Assembly (NCBI RefSeq): GCF_024509055.1 | Contig: NZ_JANINM010000050.1 | Location: forward strand, 2,688 to 65,634 | Direction: 5' to 3' | From: Mesorhizobium sp. | GTDB lineage: Bacteria; Pseudomonadota; Alphaproteobacteria; Rhizobiales; Rhizobiaceae | Length of the DNA stretch: 62,947 nucleotides | Shown here: positions 43,942-52,451 of the stretch, piece after piece | Position numbering within the stretch: position 1 is the first letter of the stretch | How the letters are laid out: every line of letters starts with the position of its first letter | Made by a program: the position numbers and the translations under genes | Notes under the pieces: generated by a model | Told to the model about the DNA's origin: nothing | Seen by the model: only the letters and a program-made list of their open reading frames with translations | Databases searched by the model: none

Positions 43942-44961
43942 ATGCCAATGCCTCGTCCGTTCCGCGTCCTTGCGTTCAGTCTCGCCTCGCTTGCTTCAAC
44001 TTCCACGGTGTTCGCCGATCCGCCCCGGCCGACAACGGCCTCGACGGCCAAGCCCAAGCAGATCGTGCTGATCTCCTTCGACAGCGCGAGGGAGATTTCG
44101 CAGTGGGAGCGCAGCCGCGCGCTGGCGAAGCGCACCGGCGCGCATTTCACCTATTTCCTCTCCTGCGTATTCCTGCTTTCGCCGGAAACGCGCACGCAAT
44201 ACACCGCGCCCGGCAAAGGCGCCGGCAAATCCAACATCGGCTTTGCCGCGTCGAAACAGGAGGTGGCCGACCGGCTGGAACAGATCCGGCTCGCGGCGAC
44301 CGAAGGCCACGATATCGCCAGCCATGCCTGCGGCCATTTCGACGGCAAGGGCTGGAGCAAGGCCGACTGGCTGGCCGAGTTCGGCGCGTTCCGGCGCATT
44401 CTCGAAAATGCCTATGCGATCAACGGCATCTCGCCCGAGCCCTCCGGCTGGCACGATGTGGCGCGGCATGCGGTGACAGGTTTTCGCGCGCCGTATCTGT
44501 CGACCAACGCGGCGCTTTATCAGGCGCTGCCCGAGGCCGGCTTCCAGTACGACGCCAGCGGCGTGTCGAAGGGCCCTGCCCTGCCGGCGGTCAAGAACGG
44601 CACCACGCGGTTTTCCTTGCCGCTGATCCCGGAAGGACCGAAGGCCAAGCCCGTGGTCGCGATGGATTACAACCTCTATGTCCGCCATTCGAACGGCTAT
44701 GAGAAGCCGGCCATGGCGGGCGAGTTCGCCGACCGCGCCTACCAGGCGTTCCGCGCGGCCTTCGATGCCGAATACAGCGGCAAGCGCATTCCGCTGGAGC
44801 TCGGCTTCCACTTCACCCAGATGAACCAGGGCGCCTATTGGAACGCGCTGGAGCGCTTCGCCGACGAGGTCTGCGTGAAGGCCGATGTGGAATGCATCAG
44901 TTTTCACGACTACGTCGCCCGGCAGCATGCCGGACAGGCACAGGTGACCGCAGGCGGCTGA
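43942..44961 (+). CDS. polysaccharide deacetylase family protein
   Basis: This 339-residue protein has a signal peptide (about 1-25, ending TVFA) and a carbohydrate esterase 4-like fold. The metal motif HxxxH is present in ASHACGHF (about residue 115), and FRAPYLS and the later LGFHFTQMNQG look like the typical loops. The usual first motif TFDDG is altered to SFDSAREI, so the second Asp that binds metal is missing. Activity is therefore uncertain. It ends 9 bases from the convergent bacA stop. Confidence 0.8.
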   Translation: MPMPRPFRVLAFSLASLASTSTVFADPPRPTTASTAKPKQIVLISFDSAREISQWERSRALAKRTGAHFTYFLSCVFLLSPETRTQYTAPGKGAGKSNIGFAASKQEVADRLEQIRLAATEGHDIASHACGHFDGKGWSKADWLAEFGAFRRILENAYAINGISPEPSGWHDVARHAVTGFRAPYLSTNAALYQALPEAGFQYDASGVSKGPALPAVKNGTTRFSLPLIPEGPKAKPVVAMDYNLYVRHSNGYEKPAMAGEFADRAYQAFRAAFDAEYSGKRIPLELGFHFTQMNQGAYWNALERFADEVCVKADVECISFHDYVARQHAGQAQVTAGG

Positions 44962-44970
44962 CTACGGCTT

Positions 44971-46230
44971 TTAAGCCGGATCCTCGGCGCCCTGCCGGGC
45001 GAGATAGCGCTGGTCGATGTCGGGCAGCGGCGCACCTTCCAGCGTCGCCTCGAATGCGCGCAAGCGCTTATGGACTGACTGCAGTTCGACGATCGTCGAC
45101 CAGGACGTGAGGAGGAACTGCAAGGAGCCCGTCACCTTGCCGAAGGCGTTCGATATCTGGTTCAGGGCGCCGAAGGTGATCTTATGCGCAACCAGCGACG
45201 GCCCGAGGATCAGCAGCGAGAAGATGTTGTCGGCCTGCAGGTAGGTGTAACGCACGACGTTGAAATAGATGTAGTGGAAGTAGAGCCTGAAGTAGTTGTG
45301 CCGGACATTGGCAAACAGTTCCGCCGTGGTCGCCGGCTGCGCCCGGTCGGCGTGATCTTCGCCGTAGACGAGTTCCTTGCGATAGGCGGCTTCGACACGC
45401 TGGTTGCGGAACTGCAGTCCGGGCAGTTTCAAACCGGCGATCATCACCGAGATCGTTCCGAAGAGGCACCACGCAAGTGCTGCGACGACAAGCGGCTGCG
45501 GGATGGCGCCGACAATCGGCAATTCGCTGATATGCGCCTGCAACTGGATCATGACCGGCAGGAACGCGATCAAAGTCATAATCGACTGGACAAAGCTCGA
45601 GCCCAGATCCTCCATGATCTGCGAGAAGCGCATGGTGTCTTCCTGGATACGCTGCGACGCACCCTCAATGTGGCGCAGGCGGCCCCAGTTTTCGATGAAG
45701 TAGTTGTTCATCGCCGTGCGCCAGCGGAATATCCAGTGGCTGACGATGAAGGCATTGACGACCTGCACGTTCATTCCAACCAGCGCCAGCCATGAAAAGT
45801 CGGCCAATCCGAGATAGAATTCGCCATTGGTCGACTTTCCCGTGCCCGACATCAAGCCCTGGACATAGTCGAAGAATGGCCCATACCAGGCGTTGACCGC
45901 GACCGAGACCTGCACGTTGAAATAGATGAAGAACAGGATGACGGCGGTCATCAGGATGGACCAGTTCTGCCAAGGGTGCGGGGCATACCAGCTCCAGAAC
46001 GCGTAGAAGATCGCCACGCACACCGCGAAGTAGATGTAGAACCACAAGAACGGCTTCGACCACAGCACCGCGATGCCGATGATGGGCGGAGCGCCGGCAG
46101 CCGCCGGGGGCAGCCCGAAGACGGCGCCCAACTGCTCGCCGCCGAAGAACCAGAACAGGATCGCGGCGAGGCTCCAGACGGCGGCCGAAGTGAAGAAGAG
46201 CTTCGGCTGCGGGAAGAAGGATACGAACAC
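44971..46230 (-). CDS. bacA: BacA/SbmA peptide transporter
   Basis: This 419-residue inner-membrane protein belongs to the SbmA/BacA family, homologous to the membrane part of ABC exporters but driven by proton force. The family core NNYFIENWGRLRHIEGASQRIQEDTMRF and the later NVRHNYFRLYFHYIYFNVVRYTY and SLLILGPSLVA stretches are diagnostic. In Sinorhizobium BacA is needed to survive the plant's NCR peptides and for very-long-chain lipid A changes. Its presence fits a legume symbiont, though the gene also occurs in non-symbiotic bacteria. Confidence 0.93.
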   Translation of the reverse strand: MFVSFFPQPKLFFTSAAVWSLAAILFWFFGGEQLGAVFGLPPAAAGAPPIIGIAVLWSKPFLWFYIYFAVCVAIFYAFWSWYAPHPWQNWSILMTAVILFFIYFNVQVSVAVNAWYGPFFDYVQGLMSGTGKSTNGEFYLGLADFSWLALVGMNVQVVNAFIVSHWIFRWRTAMNNYFIENWGRLRHIEGASQRIQEDTMRFSQIMEDLGSSFVQSIMTLIAFLPVMIQLQAHISELPIVGAIPQPLVVAALAWCLFGTISVMIAGLKLPGLQFRNQRVEAAYRKELVYGEDHADRAQPATTAELFANVRHNYFRLYFHYIYFNVVRYTYLQADNIFSLLILGPSLVAHKITFGALNQISNAFGKVTGSLQFLLTSWSTIVELQSVHKRLRAFEATLEGAPLPDIDQRYLARQGAEDPA

Positions 46231-46352
46231 TGGGGCGGGTTCCTCGGTCTGAGCGCGAATCAGCGGCGTTGCTGTGCAGCGGGCATAGGCTCACACATTA
46301 GGGGGAAAGAAAATGCCTGCGCCCGATGCCCGGAACCGAGCAAGACGGCAAA

Positions 46353-47513
46353 TCATGGCGATTTTGGCGCAGCCGACCACGCGATGATGCCGGAGACCAG
46401 CAAGGCGGCGGCCGCCATGACCGAGGCAAGCACATAATTGCCCGACGCCTGGGCGAGCAGGCCGGCGGCGATCGGGCCGACGATCTGGCCGAGGCCGAAG
46501 GCTGCCGTCATCACCGCGAAGATGCGGCGCGGCGCCCGTGGCGCCAGCTGCCTCGCCGCCTGCAGGCCGAGCGCGGTGATGGCGATGAAGGTGCCGCCGA
46601 GCAGGATCCCGGCGAGTAGCGGTCCGGCGGCGCCGTTGACGACGACACTGGCGGTGACGCCAACCACCTCGATCAGGCAGGCCAGAGCGTAGGCGCCATA
46701 GAGTCCGATCCTGCCGGCGAGCTTCTGCCACAGCCACGTCGAGGGGAAACCCGCGAGGCCGGTGACCATCCAGACAGTCGCCTCGAAGACGCGCCCCCCG
46801 CCGCCCTGGCGCACGATGGCGACGAGGAAGGTTGCCGTCACGACGTAGCCGAATCCGAATAGCCCGTAGGCGACGATCATCTTTGTCAGCGATCTGTCGC
46901 GGGGCAATGCCGGCTCTCGGCCGTCGACGCCGTTGGCTGGCCCTGCAGAGCCGGTGAGCAGTGCGACGAGAAACAGGCCTGCCACCGAGATCGCGCCGGA
47001 CCAAAGCCATCCCGCCTGCCAGCCGGCATGTTCGGTGACGAGGATTGCCAACAGAGCGGCGGACCCCGCGATCCCAAGCCCGACGCCGCCGAAATGCAAC
47101 GCCTGCAGGTCACCACGGCCCGCCGCGGCGAGGTGGCTGAAGACGATTGACGACATGAAGACCATGACGAAGGCGCTGGCGAGTCCTGCCAGGAAGCGGA
47201 TGACGATGAAGACGGCCATCGTCTCGTTCAGGCCCATCAGGCCGGCCAGCGCGGCGCTGGCGGCGAGACTGCCGAACATCAGCAACCGCTCACGGCCATG
47301 CGCCCAGCCACCGCCGGCGGCAAGTGCGCCGATCAGATAGCCGAGATAATTGGCGGAGGCGATCCAGCCGGCATCGGCCGGCGATAGATGCAGTTCCTCC
47401 ATCATGCCGGGCAGGATCGGCGTATAGACGAAGCGGCCGATGCCCATGGCGACGGCAAGCGCCGCCATGCCGGCGAAGGCAAGGCGCAAAGGGGATGGAG
47501 AAGCGGCGTTCAT
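46353..47513 (-). CDS. YbfB/YjiJ family MFS transporter
   Basis: This 386-residue MFS protein has about 12 hydrophobic helices from residue 10 on and the family's first-helix signature GIGRFVYTPILPGM. That signature places it in the YbfB/YjiJ group of unknown substrates. The loop GGWAHGRERLLMFGS corresponds to the MFS A motif in weakened form. The ATG at 47513 (MNAASPSPLRLAFAG) gives the family's N-terminus; the upstream extension was not used. No regulator is directly adjacent. Confidence 0.88.
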   Translation of the reverse strand: MNAASPSPLRLAFAGMAALAVAMGIGRFVYTPILPGMMEELHLSPADAGWIASANYLGYLIGALAAGGGWAHGRERLLMFGSLAASAALAGLMGLNETMAVFIVIRFLAGLASAFVMVFMSSIVFSHLAAAGRGDLQALHFGGVGLGIAGSAALLAILVTEHAGWQAGWLWSGAISVAGLFLVALLTGSAGPANGVDGREPALPRDRSLTKMIVAYGLFGFGYVVTATFLVAIVRQGGGGRVFEATVWMVTGLAGFPSTWLWQKLAGRIGLYGAYALACLIEVVGVTASVVVNGAAGPLLAGILLGGTFIAITALGLQAARQLAPRAPRRIFAVMTAAFGLGQIVGPIAAGLLAQASGNYVLASVMAAAALLVSGIIAWSAAPKSP

Positions 47514-47604
47514 TGCAGTGCACAATAGATGTGCGCGCACGCGAAACAATGTGCTTGCGTTGGGCCAGCAATATCGGCGCCAACCGCCGCTTTCAGGCGG
47601 CTTA

Positions 47605-47802
47605 TTAGTGGCAGGCTGTTTCGTAAGCCGTGCGGCGGGCGGTAAGCCGGAACGGCATGTCGCCGAGCTCGCGTTCCGACATCATCTCGAGGGCCGGATG
47701 CGACAAAGGATCGACGACCCAGCGGGCAACCTCGCCCTCGTCGGAGCGACCCTGTTTCATGTCCAGGCCCGATAGCCCCTTCAGCAAGGATAAAATCTTC
47801 AT
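47605..47802 (-). CDS. small protein of unknown function divergent from a LysR gene
   Basis: This 65-residue protein has a hydrophobic/basic N-terminus (MKILSLLKGLSGLDMKQGRS), an acidic turn and a C-terminus of RRTAYETACH. GGAGG lies 8 bases before the ATG at 47802, a strong ribosome site that supports translation. The N-terminal helix might be a membrane-surface amphipathic helix. It is divergent from the LysR regulator at 47900 with about 97 bases between them, and probably under its control. No family is known to me. Confidence 0.7.
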   Translation of the reverse strand: MKILSLLKGLSGLDMKQGRSDEGEVARWVVDPLSHPALEMMSERELGDMPFRLTARRTAYETACH

Positions 47803-47878
47803 TGGATTTGCCTCCAAGGTCTGGCGTCCCTCGCTAAATTCCGCCCTTTCCAGACAGGTTTCAATTGAGATTTCAGGT

Positions 47879-47902
47879 CATTCAGTTTAGAAAAACTGAA
47901 TG
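47879..47902. promoter_or_regulatory. 10-bp perfect inverted repeat at the LysR start codon
   Basis: CATTCAGTTT-AGAA-AAACTGAATG spans the intergenic region's right end and includes the ATG of the LysR gene at 47900. It contains a T-N11-A type core typical of LysR operators, so autorepression or leader structure is likely. Confidence 0.6.
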
Positions 47903-48814
47903 GCAATGCTGAACCGCGTCCATCTCAACGGCTTGCGCGCCGTGGAAACTGTCGCCCGGCTGGGCTCGCTCGCGGCCGCGGCGGCGGAGTTGAACGTGTC
48001 GGTCAGCGCCGTCAGCCAACAGGTCAAGCGCACGGAAAGCCAGCTTGGCCAGGCGCTGTTCGAACGCACGCCGGGCGGGCTGGTGCCGACGGAATTCGGG
48101 ACCGCCTTCACCGCACGGCTGAGCACGGGCTTCCGCGAGCTCGCGCAGGCGGTAGCGCTGGCCGACGAGGCGAGCGAATGCACGCTGGTGGTGTCGGTGG
48201 CCCCGGCCTTCGCTTCGAAATGGCTGCTGCCCAGGCTGTCGCGACATTTTTCCCGCCATCCGAAGGTGCTGCTACGCATCGACGCCTCGGCTCGCATAGC
48301 CGATCTCGACCATTCCGACATCGACATCGCCATAAGGCTCGGCGACGGCAAGTGGGCGGGCGGGCGGGCGGAACTGCTACTTGCGCAAGAGGTCTTTCCG
48401 GTCTGCGCGCCATCGATCGCCGCCAGGCTGAGGTCGATCGAGGATCTTTCGCAGACCTGCGCAATCACCGACGAGCGGGCGATGTTCAGTTGGGATGGCT
48501 GGTTCGAGGCGGCTGGTGTCGAACCGGTGACCTTCCAGAAAGGGGCGCGCTTCACCGACCCGATGCTTTGCCTGGAATCGGCGATCGCCGGCCACGGGGT
48601 GATGCTCGCCTGGCAATTGCTCACCGCCGACGCGCTGGCCGACGGCCGGCTGGTCGCGCCCTTCGGCGTGCGGGCGCAGAGCGGGCTCGGTTACTGGCTG
48701 GTTACATCACCGACCAAAAGCGAGAGCCGCAAGGTGCGCGACTTCAAAGCCTGGGTCCGCGAGGAGATCGAGGCGACCATGGCTCAGTTCCGGGCGCTCG
48801 ACAGCGCCGCCTAA
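47900..48814 (+). CDS. LysR family transcriptional regulator, GcvA type
   Basis: This 304-residue LysR protein has an HTH at about 6-65 (HLNGLRAVETVARLGSLAAAAAELNVSVSAVSQQVKRTESQLG). The GcvA-like effector domain has ASKWLLPRLSRHF and DIDIAIRLGDGKW, where that group senses small molecules. The ATG at 47900 lies inside a perfect inverted repeat, and a second ATG at 47906 is possible. It is divergent from the small 65-residue protein, its likely target. Confidence 0.88.
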   Translation: MAMLNRVHLNGLRAVETVARLGSLAAAAAELNVSVSAVSQQVKRTESQLGQALFERTPGGLVPTEFGTAFTARLSTGFRELAQAVALADEASECTLVVSVAPAFASKWLLPRLSRHFSRHPKVLLRIDASARIADLDHSDIDIAIRLGDGKWAGGRAELLLAQEVFPVCAPSIAARLRSIEDLSQTCAITDERAMFSWDGWFEAAGVEPVTFQKGARFTDPMLCLESAIAGHGVMLAWQLLTADALADGRLVAPFGVRAQSGLGYWLVTSPTKSESRKVRDFKAWVREEIEATMAQFRALDSAA

Positions 48815-48893
48815 ACCAGTCGATCGCGGTGGAAAGGCGGGGCTCGTCGGTCTATGTAAGAACCAGACCCCAAACCACACGGCAGGCAGGATC

Positions 48894-50150
48894 ATGACCA
48901 CACATTCGCGCGGCGTCTCGGCAACCATCGACCCGGTGAAGCTCGACAGGCTGGCGGAAGTCGCCGTCAAGGTCGGCCTGCAGCTGCAGCCCGGGCAGGA
49001 TCTGGTGCTGACCTCGTCGATCGCTGCGCTGCCGCTGACCAGGCGCATCGTCGAGCATGCCTACAAGGCCGGCGCCGGGCTGGTGACGCCGATCTTCAAC
49101 GATGACGAAATCACGCTGGCGCGCTTCCGCTATGGCGCGGACGCCGGCTTCGACCGCGCCGCCGGCTGGCTCTATGAAGGCATGGCGAACGCCTTTTCCA
49201 ACAACGCGGCTCGGCTTGCGGTGCGCGGCGAGGACCCCTCGCTGTTGTCTGCGCAGGACCCTGCCAAGGTGGCGCGCGCCAACAAGGCGAACTCGATGGC
49301 CTACCAGCCGGCGCTGGAGAAGATCACGGGCTTCGACATCAACTGGAACATCGTCGCCTATCCCGACCTCGCCTGGGCAAGGCAGGTTTTTCCGGGCGAG
49401 CCCGACGACGTCGCGGTGGTCAAGCTTGCCGACGCGATCTTCTCGGCCTCGCGCGTCGATGTCGAGGATCCGATCGGCAACTGGAAAGCGCACAACGCCG
49501 CGCTCGCCGAGCGCACGAAATGGCTGAACGGGCACAATTTCCACGCGCTGCATTTCACCGGGCCGGGCACCGACCTGACCGTTGGCCTTGCCGAAGGCCA
49601 CGAATGGATGGGTGGCGCCTCGACGGCCAAGAACGGCATCACCTGCAACCCGAACATCCCGACCGAGGAAGTCTTCACCACGCCGCATGCAAGGCGCGTC
49701 GAAGGCCATGTCTCCTCCACCAAGCCGCTCTCCTACCAGGGCACGCTGATCGACGAGATTTCCGTGCGCTTCGAGGGCGGTCGGATCGTCGAAGCCAAGG
49801 CCTCGAAGGGCGAGGATGTGCTGAAGAAAGTGCTGGACACCGACGAAGGCGCGCGCCGCCTTGGCGAAGTGGCGCTGGTGCCGCATTCCTCACCGATCTC
49901 GAAGAGCGGGCTGTTGTTCTTCAACACGCTGTTCGACGAGAACGCGGCCTGCCACATCGCGCTGGGACAGTGCTATTCGAAGTGCTTCGTCGATGGCGCC
50001 TCGCTCAGCCAGGACGAGATCGCTGAGCGCGGCGGCAACAAGAGCTTCATCCATATCGACTGGATGATCGGCTCGGACAAGATCGACATCGACGGCGTGG
50101 CCAAGGACGGCAGCCGCGTGCCGGTGATGCGCAAGGGCGAGTGGGCGTAA
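48894..50150 (+). CDS. M29 family aminopeptidase
   Basis: This 418-residue metallo-aminopeptidase is of the AmpS/PepS (M29) family. Metal ligands lie in the C-terminal half: IPTEEVFTTPH (Glu, His, about 262-272), then GEVALVPHSSP (about 327), FNTLFDENAACHIALG (about 344) and SFIHIDWMIGS (about 388). The N-terminal half forms the oligomer lobe. It removes N-terminal residues from peptides in the cytoplasm, using Co or Zn. The start at 48894 (MTTHSRGVSATIDPVKLDRL) is as expected for rhizobia. Confidence 0.9.
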   Translation: MTTHSRGVSATIDPVKLDRLAEVAVKVGLQLQPGQDLVLTSSIAALPLTRRIVEHAYKAGAGLVTPIFNDDEITLARFRYGADAGFDRAAGWLYEGMANAFSNNAARLAVRGEDPSLLSAQDPAKVARANKANSMAYQPALEKITGFDINWNIVAYPDLAWARQVFPGEPDDVAVVKLADAIFSASRVDVEDPIGNWKAHNAALAERTKWLNGHNFHALHFTGPGTDLTVGLAEGHEWMGGASTAKNGITCNPNIPTEEVFTTPHARRVEGHVSSTKPLSYQGTLIDEISVRFEGGRIVEAKASKGEDVLKKVLDTDEGARRLGEVALVPHSSPISKSGLLFFNTLFDENAACHIALGQCYSKCFVDGASLSQDEIAERGGNKSFIHIDWMIGSDKIDIDGVAKDGSRVPVMRKGEWA

Positions 50151-50173
50151 AGACCTCCGCGAAGGAAACGCAA

Positions 50174-50530
50174 ATGGCCTTCGACATAGCTGTTAGGCGC
50201 GTCTACGAGCCGCCGGAGAAATCCGACGGCCAGCGGGTGCTGGTCGACCGCCTCTGGCCGCGCGGCGTCGCCAAGAAGGACGCCGCTCTGGCTTTATGGC
50301 TGAAAGAGATCGCGCCGAGCGACGATCTGCGCAAATGGTTCGGGCACGATCCGGAGCGCTGGGCCGAGTTCCAGAAACGGTACCGGGCTGAGCTCGACGC
50401 CAACAAGGAGGCGGTGGCGCAACTGCGCGGCGTGCTGCGCGAAGGCAAGGTGACGCTGCTCTACGGCGCGCATGACGAGGCGCACAACAATGCGGTGGCG
50501 CTGAAGGAGTACCTGCAAGCCCGCTCGTAG
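50174..50530 (+). CDS. DUF488 family protein
   Basis: This 118-residue protein has the DUF488 core: VRRVYEPP at the N-terminus, VDRLWPRGVAKKDAAL at about 28, LWLKEIAPSDDLRKWFGHDP at about 44 and VTLLYGAHDEAHNNA at about 98. It resembles the YeaO group, uncharacterised and sometimes linked to nucleic-acid metabolism. The ATG at 50174 follows GAAGGA. It starts 23 bases after the aminopeptidase gene's stop, so the two may be co-transcribed. Confidence 0.88.
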   Translation: MAFDIAVRRVYEPPEKSDGQRVLVDRLWPRGVAKKDAALALWLKEIAPSDDLRKWFGHDPERWAEFQKRYRAELDANKEAVAQLRGVLREGKVTLLYGAHDEAHNNAVALKEYLQARS

Positions 50531-50558
50531 GATCAATTCATTGGGACGCTGCGGGACA

Positions 50559-50719
50559 GCGCCCCCCTCTGTCCTGCCGGACATCTCCCCCACAAGGGGG
50601 GAGATCAGCTGTCGCATCGGCTTTCGCCAATCATAAACGTTGCAAGAAATGAACGAGACGCCCCGGCTGCCAATCTCCCCCCTCGTGGGGGAGATGTCCG
50701 GCAGGACAGAGGGGGGCGC
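50559..50719. repeat. intergenic element with 47-base inverted arms
   Basis: The arm 50559-50605 and the arm 50673-50719 are complementary over 47 bases with one mismatch, and a 67-base spacer lies between. Each arm carries a smaller nested hairpin (ATCTCCCC against GGGGAGAT). The layout is that of a non-autonomous palindromic element. It occupies most of the 217-base gap between convergent genes. Confidence 0.8.
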
Positions 50720-50747
50720 GAAGGAACGCGATCTACAAGGTTGAGTT

Positions 50748-51095
50748 CTACTTCACCTTCGCCTCGTAGATCTCCGGCTTGAAGCCGACGAGAACGTCAT
50801 TCCCCACCTCCAGAACCGGGCGTTTGATCATCGTTGGCTTGGCGAGCATCAGTTTCTTGGCCTTCTTCTCGTCGAGCGCTTCCTTGTCCGCATCCGGCAG
50901 TTCGCGAAAGGTCATGCTGCCCTTGTTGAGCAGCTTTTCCCAGCCGACCTTGCCGACCCAGCCGTTCAGCCGATCCGCCTCGATGCCTTCGGCGCGGTAG
51001 TCATGGAAGCGATAAGGGACGTCATGGCTCTCCAGCCAGACGCGCGCCTTCTTGATCGTATCGCAGTTGGTGATGCCGTACATGGTTATGGTCAA
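50748..51095 (-). CDS. ArsC/Spx-type reductase-like protein
   Basis: This 115-residue thioredoxin-fold protein starts MTITMYGITNCDTIKKARVWL, so the redox site is C11 in NCDTI, as in YffB. Regions RFHDYRAEGI, GWEKLLNKG and the closing RPVLEVGNDVLVGFKPE fit the ArsC family. Yet the group is not proven to reduce arsenate, and no ars operon is present. A start at the internal Met (MYGITNCD) is also possible. It lies in the leftward direction by itself. Confidence 0.87.
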   Translation of the reverse strand: MTITMYGITNCDTIKKARVWLESHDVPYRFHDYRAEGIEADRLNGWVGKVGWEKLLNKGSMTFRELPDADKEALDEKKAKKLMLAKPTMIKRPVLEVGNDVLVGFKPEIYEAKVK

Positions 51096-51274
51096 GGCAG
51101 ACCTCGGTTGGATGGGGGTTACGAATCGAACCGAACCCTAGGCCTGCCCTGCCCCCTTTTCCAGCAGGACGGTCTGATGTGCCTCGCGGAGCCGGAGCCT
51201 CGTCCTGGCCCCGGCCTCACTCTGTTGAAGCGCAGCGATGTGCACTGGCTGCTGGAGGCTGGCTGTTTCCGGCC

Positions 51275-51628
51275 TCAGTAATAGAAGCGCTCTTCGCTGA
51301 TCTTGCCGTTCTTGACCGTATAGAGGCCAACCTCGTCCATTTTGACGCGTTCGCCGGTCGACTTGGGCGTGATGTCGAAGGTGAAGCGCAAGGCGAACTG
51401 GTCACCATTGACATATGGCCCCTCGATCGAGCCGCCATGAACCTCGTGGTTTGCTTCCCACCATTCGCCCTTCTGCTTGACGGCCTGCTTGCCGTTGCAG
51501 ACGGCCATCGGCCCCTCCATCGCCTCGTAGCTGACGATGTCTTCGGCATTGTACTTTGCAGCGGCGCCGTGGCTGTCGCCCTTCTTGAGGAGTTCGGTGA
51601 AGTCCTTGGCAATGTCGGCAGTGGTCAT
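51275..51628 (-). CDS. SnoaL/NTF2-like protein
   Basis: This 117-residue alpha+beta protein is of the NTF2-like type, with an N-terminal helix (TADIAKDFTELLKKGD) and a curved sheet. The pocket strands VHGGSIEGPYVNGDQFALRFTFDI are visible, as is the closing KISEERFYY typical of SnoaL-like members. Substrate unknown. GGAGG lies before the ATG at 51628. The 179-base gap downstream of it to 51096 shows no gene. Confidence 0.85.
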   Translation of the reverse strand: MTTADIAKDFTELLKKGDSHGAAAKYNAEDIVSYEAMEGPMAVCNGKQAVKQKGEWWEANHEVHGGSIEGPYVNGDQFALRFTFDITPKSTGERVKMDEVGLYTVKNGKISEERFYY

Positions 51629-51759
51629 GGGATCCTCCCGGTTTGAACCAGACATCAAGTAGGAACCGATCGCGCGCCTGCCACTGGGGCGCTGCTCCGC
51701 AGGTGACAATTCGTGTCAGCATGGCGGCATGCGGTGACGATAACGACGATATGAGGTGC

Positions 51760-52395
51760 TCACATGACAGCATGTGCGTCGTCCTGACCACTCAATTGCC
51801 AGCGTCTGATGACCTGGTACCGATCCTGACGCAGGAAGCTGTGTACCAATACGAACTCGCGCACGGTCCAACCGATCGGTTCGACTGGCCGCTGCTCAAC
51901 TCTCGGAACACGCGCCTTGTCGCGCAGCAAAGTAACATGCGGCTCTATTGAATTCGGGACAAAGGGCCGTAGCGGGCTATCGAGAAGCGCTGCCGTGAAC
52001 GCCCGCCAGAAGGCTTCAAATTGTGGAATGCCATCACTTGCCCGCAAGACCAGCGCACCACCGCCAAAGGCCGACAGACGGTTGAAAGAAACATCGAAGA
52101 CCTGGGCTCGTACCAGTGAGCCTGCGTAACAGGCATCCTCAACCAAAAGCTTCGGCAAACCGTCGTAATTGCCCAGCATAGCAAGCGAGATATGGCGATG
52201 ATTAGGACGAACCAGCTTGCCTCCAAGCCCCAACTCTCTTTGCCAGGCTAGAGCACGCGACTCCAAAACAGAGGCGATCATCTGTTCGGCAGGAATGGCG
52301 AAGAACAACCGGTCAGTCGGATCGCGACTGGCCCGATCCCACCGAAAAAAAGCTTGGCCGTTCCTGCCGACCCCGTACCACGGCTCTCCATTCAT
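51760..52395 (-). CDS. 2H phosphoesterase / LigT-like protein
   Basis: This 211-residue protein has the two HxT/S motifs of the 2H phosphoesterase fold, HISLAML at about residue 68 and HVTLLRDKA at about 153. This is the arrangement of RNA 2',3'-cyclic phosphodiesterases (ThpR/LigT). RLFFAIPAE near residue 30 is the family start, so the N-terminal 28 residues are an extension. The gene looks lower in GC than its neighbours. Codon bias thus suggests recent acquisition. Confidence 0.82.
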   Translation of the reverse strand: MNGEPWYGVGRNGQAFFRWDRASRDPTDRLFFAIPAEQMIASVLESRALAWQRELGLGGKLVRPNHRHISLAMLGNYDGLPKLLVEDACYAGSLVRAQVFDVSFNRLSAFGGGALVLRASDGIPQFEAFWRAFTAALLDSPLRPFVPNSIEPHVTLLRDKARVPRVEQRPVEPIGWTVREFVLVHSFLRQDRYQVIRRWQLSGQDDAHAVM

Positions 52396-52451
52396 GGCTG
52401 ATCCTTTCGGATATCGTCCAAAGGATCAGACTAGAACAAATCAAGAACAAA

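Noticed and set aside
50559..50719. A CRISPR array
   Set aside because: There are only two arms in inverted, not direct, orientation, with no spacers of regular size and no cas genes.
51003..51281. A 92-residue plus-strand frame in the gap at 51.1 kb
   Set aside because: Much of it is antisense to the ArsC-like gene, it has no ribosome site, and the composition is not protein-like.
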